Source of the DNA: Angiostrongylus vasorum
Lineage: Eukaryota > Nematoda > Chromadorea > Rhabditida > Metastrongylidae
NCBI GenBank assembly: GCA_018806985.1
Contig: JADANN010000070.1
Location: forward strand, 186,001-250,000
Direction of reading: 5' to 3'
DNA: 64,000 bases
Shown piece by piece: positions 59,384-64,000 of the stretch. The translations under genes and the position numbers were made by a program. Positions within the stretch are counted from its first letter, which is position 1. Every line of letters begins with the position of its first letter. Below the pieces are notes generated by a model. That model was not told the DNA's origin, did not search any database, and saw nothing but the letters and a program-made list of their open reading frames with translations.

Positions 59384-59752
59384 ATGCGTTTGAGTTGCGC
59401 GTTCCGTATTCGTACTCTTTATGAGAATTTCATAATAAGAATCGAATCGCAAGAGACAGTAAAAATTGTATATGACGTATGCGCAGAGTTCGTTTTTATC
59501 GTTTGTCATCGCATCGTCGTTCGGCGTTTTTCCTTTTCCAGAGTTCTCCATACGAGTGCGCTTGCATCCGCGCCCGAGACGAATTGTCCGGATGAATGGA
59601 TGAGTCAGTGGTCGAATGATGAACAGGTCTTCGCTGTTCTTCCTCTTTTTTGTATTCTGCCTAGGACATGGTTTGACGTCAAAAATGTCACCGTGTACTT
59701 TCGAAAATTATCGATTAATGATGAATACATCGTGATGAGTTCGGATCCTTAA
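59384..59752 (+). CDS. candidate coding region, unidentified
   Basis: An ATG-started frame of 122 aa, long for this AT-rich DNA. An internal acceptor 'tttccttttccag' at about 59541 is followed by VLHTSALASAPETNCPDEWM, and a GTCTTC donor occurs after 'SNDEQ'. The Ser/Ala-rich HTSA stretch resembles the end of mitochondrial presequences, but that is only a hint. The product is unknown. Confidence 0.3.
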   Translation: MRLSCAFRIRTLYENFIIRIESQETVKIVYDVCAEFVFIVCHRIVVRRFSFSRVLHTSALASAPETNCPDEWMSQWSNDEQVFAVLPLFCILPRTWFDVKNVTVYFRKLSINDEYIVMSSDP

Positions 59753-59937
59753 AGTTTCCATCTCCTTCTCTTACTGTTTACTTCTGTGGTGACAATATTC
59801 ATAGTTGAAATTCTGCTTATCGCAAGAAATTCGAAAACGATCGGTAAGCATGGAAACAATGCACTTGGGACGCGCTCTCCATCCAAATCGATCGTATTCG
59901 TTGTAGCATCCAGTTATTTTTTAAAAAAAATGTGGTG

Positions 59938-60010
59938 AGCCATGGGCGCGGGGATCGATTCCACGTGTGCATTGCAGGGCGCTTCGGACCACTGCGCCAA
60001 ATGCGCCCTA
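59938..60010 (-). mobile_element. tRNA-derived SINE, head only, minus strand
   Basis: The reverse strand has TTGGCGCAGTGGTCCGAAGC and GAATCGATCCCC as good A and B boxes, and ends soon after. Confidence 0.8.
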
Positions 60011-60014
60011 TACA

Positions 60015-61545
60015 ATAGTAATATAAAGTGAATTCTATCATTTTTAAAAAATTAAGCGTTGAATTGAGTGAATGAAAGTAGCGGCTTATTAAGTTGCTCT
60101 TTTACGGTTTCTTTTTTTCCTACATACGTGGAAAATTATTATAAACAATCATTTTCACATGTGTAGCAACATCACTTAAGAATGCTAAGAGAATAAGATT
60201 AAGTGGCAATGGAGGTGATAAAGGCAGTTGAATGTGATAGAAAACAAAAAATACATTTTCAGAGCAGGGTTTTCTATGTTTGATGCTTCTATTAAAAAAG
60301 CTCTCTTATTATTTCTTCCAGCCTCATCAATATGTTGTTGTCTTGCTGTGGCCGAATGAGTAATATAACTCTTCCTGGATGTTAAATAGTATTTTTTATC
60401 CAGAAGAAGACCAATTATGAGAATAAATTTAAGCCACGCCAGACATCTTTAGCTGATTGCTCGTCAAAAAAAAACTGGAATTGAATGGGCAAAAAAGGGT
60501 GTGTATGTGGTGATGTTCTATGCTCCGATGTTCTTAGTATTTGCTGTTCAGGCACATTTTCTCGTCTAGAATATCCTTTGTGGAGAGTTTTACATGTACT
60601 AACTAGCTCAGGTATTGTGATCTCTATAACAGCCTCAATACAGGCAATGCGGGTGATTTATAACATTGAATTTATAATTTTTAGTACACATTAGCTGCAG
60701 AAAAACGTCATGCAATGGTTACGAATTCGATTTTTTTAAGAATTTGTGATTGCTGATGGATTCTACAGAGCGAACGATTGTTCATCAATACCTGTTCTCA
60801 ACACTAACATTAATGAAATCAATAAAACTTTTGATAGAAGAAAGTGTATAGAATTTTTTGACGTGGACTTGTTTATTTCAGACATTTTCCAATTGAAGGA
60901 AATAAATGGTCATAAAACTTTGCAAAAGTAATTAAATTCAGAGCCTAAAAATGAACAAGTCCGTCCAAAGCAGAAGTTTTCAAGGTTGCATAATATCTAC
61001 GAAGTGTTTTAGAAAAGGCCGAAAGTTGCTTAATTGTAATCTACACTGTCGTCAGAATCATCAAAACTCATACTTCGTAAAAGAAAAGCCCAAAGAAGCT
61101 CATCGTTTTCATAATAAAACGGGAAGGACAGAACGAGAACTGTACTGAAGTCGATTTCTACAGCGTGTCGCTTTCTCCGGGGAAATATTGGACTAAAGAC
61201 AATTTTCTGTATATTATGGCGGGACTGGAAGGAGAAAAAAGGGTAGAGACCGCATGGATAACGTAGTTATACTAGAAATGTTGAAACAAAACCGCACATA
61301 ATCTCAAAATCGTTTACTCGTATTTCGCACTGTACAGAATATAAACGACAAAAACGGACAAAGCGTTTGGAGATGATAAATCTGATATGGACGAGCGAAG
61401 CGAACAACTCGATTCGCAGCATCGTTGAGGTCACTAAATGCAAATTTGCCCCTTGTTGCATATTGCATCAGCCTAAACATGAATCAAGTCACCACTTTTA
61501 TCCTCCTGACGAGTCCGGAAGTACTTTGACAACAGCTAAAGGTTA
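60015..61545. other. intergenic, no gene assigned
   Basis: AT-rich DNA with short frames at 60746-60931 and 60951-61148 that lack splice context. No repeat was recognised. Confidence 0.35.
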
Positions 61546-61551
61546 AAGTTG

Positions 61552-61630
61552 GTTTGCTCAGTGTGTGGAGTCGAACCAGCGAGCACCTGATTATTGCACG
61601 GCACCTCTACTCATTGCGCTAATCGTGACC
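61552..61630 (-). repeat. tRNA-like repeat head, minus strand
   Basis: Minus-strand A-box-like TTAGCGCAATGAGTAGAGG and a consensus B box GGTTCGACTCC. It is the partner of 55000-55088. A genuine tRNA gene is not supported, because stems do not pair by eye. Confidence 0.5.
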
Positions 61631-61727
61631 ATATTTATATACGAATCATATGTATTTAGTGTATACATGTGCATATAAAAGTGCACTAAACTCCAAACAC
61701 ATATATAAATAGTTACATGTATATATG

Positions 61728-62015
61728 AGGGGCGCGCATAGCGTAGTAGTTAATGGAGAGGCGATACATACGTGGTCATTGTTTCGATTCCTCGCCCGGA
61801 GTTCACTAAGCTTTCCATCTCGCGGGGGTCCACAAGTTGGTACCAGACTTGTCAGGGAGGATAGTGACAGTGGAACAGTAGATTGCTATGAAGTCATAAG
61901 TTATTGCATGTGCCAGATCAGCATTTGATGACCTCTTACGATGCTTAATGAATTCGAATACAAGGCGCATCCCTTAGGGATGAGTCAGCACCAAACACTC
62001 TATCCTTTTCATTTT
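61728..62015 (+). mobile_element. tRNA-derived SINE followed by TA run
   Basis: The head GCATAGCGTAGTAGTTAATGG and a decayed B box (TTTCGATTCC), a full body, then 'ctctatccttttcatttta' and a (TA)n tract at about 62016-62055. Confidence 0.85.
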
Positions 62016-62057
62016 ATATATATATGTATATATATATATATATATATACATATATAC
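62016..62057. repeat. (TA)n microsatellite
   Basis: An interrupted TA run directly after the SINE at 61728-62015. Confidence 0.9.
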
Positions 62058-62059
62058 AC

Positions 62060-63490
62060 AGAATCATATGTGATTGTGAAGAGAATTGAGAGAGCGAGAT
62101 GTACAATTACTCCTGATGTAATGATGACTCAACCAGAGGAGCCGCCCAAACCACACCCATTCCATTGATATAAAAGATATGCCGGTATGGAGGTTAAGAT
62201 CAGTATTTTAGCATTCAGTTAAATCATCTTGTCAACTCTAACTGATTCTCTCGGGAAATTTCATTTTCTACTAGGTAATACCTCATCCTCTACCTCTTTT
62301 TTTTCTTCCATAAACATAGTAGAGTAAAAAATCTTGTGATTTTTATTCTAAGAAGCGTTCTATTTCTTGTTATGACCGATATATGTCGTATATTAAACTA
62401 TGATAAGTCGCTTGGTTTTAAACGATACACACTAAGAACAACAGTAACTGGTCACTTTGACGAAGCGTGTGGAGCATTGTCATCCGTCTATATTTATAGC
62501 CGAATCCTTATTGATCGACCGTAGCTTATATGAATTCTCTTTGCTTCATTTTCGAAATTAAAGATGTGAAACCCAATCTATGTTCCTTGTTGCCATTTTA
62601 TCGGCAGTGATTCAGATGATTAGAACTGATCCGACTAGGACGATTTCGTGGTTTCTTCTTTTGTCTATGCTCTGTATTCTATTCCAATCGTCGTTCTGCG
62701 GTTGTTCTTAGAGGATATAGCAGGAGTATTTTTAGTGGGATGTGGGGTAGAGTTGCCCAGGCTGTTTAACTCCATTCTGTGTTTCTCCTGTGTTTGATTT
62801 CAAAACTGTCGCGCCAGAAAAATGATTCGTACCAGCCAGTGTTTGACAACTACGCTGCCGGGGTACTGTGTGCATTGGTCACGATGCACGCAAACACATT
62901 CGCTGTTTTCTTGTGGACGTTTCTTCTTTACTTTTTTTTGGGCAGAAATCTGCGAAACCAGTTCACGAGCAGTATTCTCGAGTGATTTTCGTCGCCGAGC
63001 GAGTTGCCTAGGTAGGATGACGAACGTTTTGTTGTCGTCGTGAGAGAAAACACCGCGTTTGGACGCGATCGTTGCCGCGATGGTGTTGTCGTCGCGTGTG
63101 CGCGATTCCCTTGTGTGCACCTGACGTGCCACCGTTTGCTGAACCGGAGCTGGGAAGGCTTTCACTGCGGATTATGGAATGTTTACTAAATCGTCGACAT
63201 TATTCTCATACGCCGACGGTCCATCATTCTTGTCACTTCTTTCCATTGTTCATTTTCGTCGTTTTTTTGTCTAGAAAGAAAGTATTTCACTTGCTGACGT
63301 ATCATATTTTACGGATATACTTGTAACGATAAGATATCTAAAATATATAGTATAGATAATAATAGATATAATAGATAAGATATAATAAGATATAGATACC
63401 AGAAAAGTTAAAAGGCGACCGAATTTTTTTGAGACTAGCGCATATTTTTTTGATTTTTTCCGTACCATTTCAAAATTGCTGTACGTTTTC
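62060..63490. other. upstream region of the small heat-shock gene
   Basis: The part 62860-63180 is richer in G and C than its surroundings. The long minus-strand frame here (62800-63165) has no convincing features. A GATA/ATAGATA-rich simple stretch lies at 63330-63400. I found no clear heat-shock element by eye. Confidence 0.4.
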
Positions 63491-63504
63491 ATTTGTAGAC
63501 GAAA

Positions 63505-63657
63505 ATGGCTGTGGCGATGCGTCGTAATTGGTATGATGAGGATTTCGCCAGGAGACATCGCGATTCATGGTGGATTCGCGACAATTGGTACGACGATTGG
63601 AAAGATTGGCCTATGGACTGGCCTCGACCGAGAGATCTCATGGACAGGGTGGGCTGC
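63505..63657 (+). CDS. small heat-shock protein (alpha-crystallin family), first exon only
   Basis: The ATG at 63505 lies six bases behind the acceptor 'ttttcatttgtag', as expected for a trans-spliced first exon. The exon runs in phase 0 to the GTGGGC donor at 63658. It gives 51 residues rich in Trp, Arg and Asp (MAVAMRRNWYDEDFARRH, then NWYDDWKDWPMDWPRPRDLM). The W-D-D-W...P-R...D arrangement is typical of the N-terminal arm of small heat-shock proteins, the ATP-independent holdase chaperones. The alpha-crystallin domain itself must lie beyond the window, so the family call rests on the N-terminal arm alone. The frame past the donor to 63783 is intron read-through. Confidence 0.6.
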
Positions 63658-64000
63658 ACTCTGAACTCTCTATGTAGAGTCAACTGTCACTCCACTCGTA
63701 ATCTCGCTAAACCTCGACTATTATCGCTACGCGCAACTACTGTGCATTTTAAGCAGCATGTTTCTAGATTGAATTGCCTTTAAATTAACTAAACGTTTCC
63801 TTTGTCTATCATCGTAGTTGTTGCATGAGCCCAATACTTAACGAAAAATAGAAAAAAAACCAGGTCCACGAGAATTGACTAACTCGGAGTAGATCTAGTC
63901 AAGTCACGTAGGCATCTCGTAGATTCCACTCCTACGTTGACCATTTTCGTATGCACACGATCTTACTTTGCCAGTCAATCAGAGGCCAGCCAGCCGGCGT

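Noticed and set aside
62800..63165. Minus-strand ORF of 121 aa
   Set aside because: It starts at a non-ATG codon and has no motif, acceptor or donor. It probably reflects the locally higher GC content upstream of the small heat-shock gene.

Overview
This is eukaryotic DNA. Its features point to a parasitic nematode, most likely a strongylid or hookworm-like worm (inference; I could not search a database). Genes are split into short exons with nematode-style splice sites (TTTCAG or TTTTAG acceptors, GTAAGT or GTTTGT donors). Several start codons sit directly behind an AG acceptor, as in spliced-leader trans-splicing. Introns are stuffed with interspersed repeats, and (TA)n microsatellites are common.

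Layout. From 0 to 16.5 kb is mostly repeat-rich intergenic DNA: tRNA-derived SINE copies, a decayed RTE-type LINE (6.2-8.45 kb), TA microsatellites, and a few candidate exons near 11.7 and 13.9 kb. Three genes follow on the plus strand: a C19orf12-like membrane protein (16.55-17.52 kb, 4 exons), a 1-acyl-glycerol-3-phosphate acyltransferase (19.71-22.01 kb, 5 exons, 280 aa) and a Cockayne syndrome B/ERCC6 (CSB) SNF2 ATPase (22.51-40.13 kb, 21 exons, about 1037 aa). CSB starts 499 bp after the acyltransferase stop, so the two could share an operon. The last CSB intron is 6.7 kb and hosts an antisense RTE LINE of about 3.4 kb. Two CSB splice junctions are odd: a GC-AG intron, and a donor where one extra G breaks the frame.

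Downstream, a partly resolved plus-strand gene (41.06-42.09 kb, possibly TMEM231-like) is followed by a minus-strand gene for a protein with a signal peptide (45.46-48.88 kb). An EB-module-like cysteine-rich frame lies inside it. From 49 to 63 kb is mostly repeats with scattered unassigned candidate exons. At the right edge (63.5 kb) is the first exon of a probable small heat-shock protein, directly behind a trans-splice-type acceptor.

Repeats. At least four families recur: (1) a tRNA-derived SINE with A and B boxes, often abutting (TA)n; (2) a repeat of about 390 bp, six copies, five of them in introns of the acyltransferase and CSB genes; (3) a MITE-like element with inverted termini of about 21 bp; (4) RTE LINEs. 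The most notable items are the LINE nested in CSB, the SINE/TA association, the two CSB splice anomalies and the unassigned minus-strand gene.
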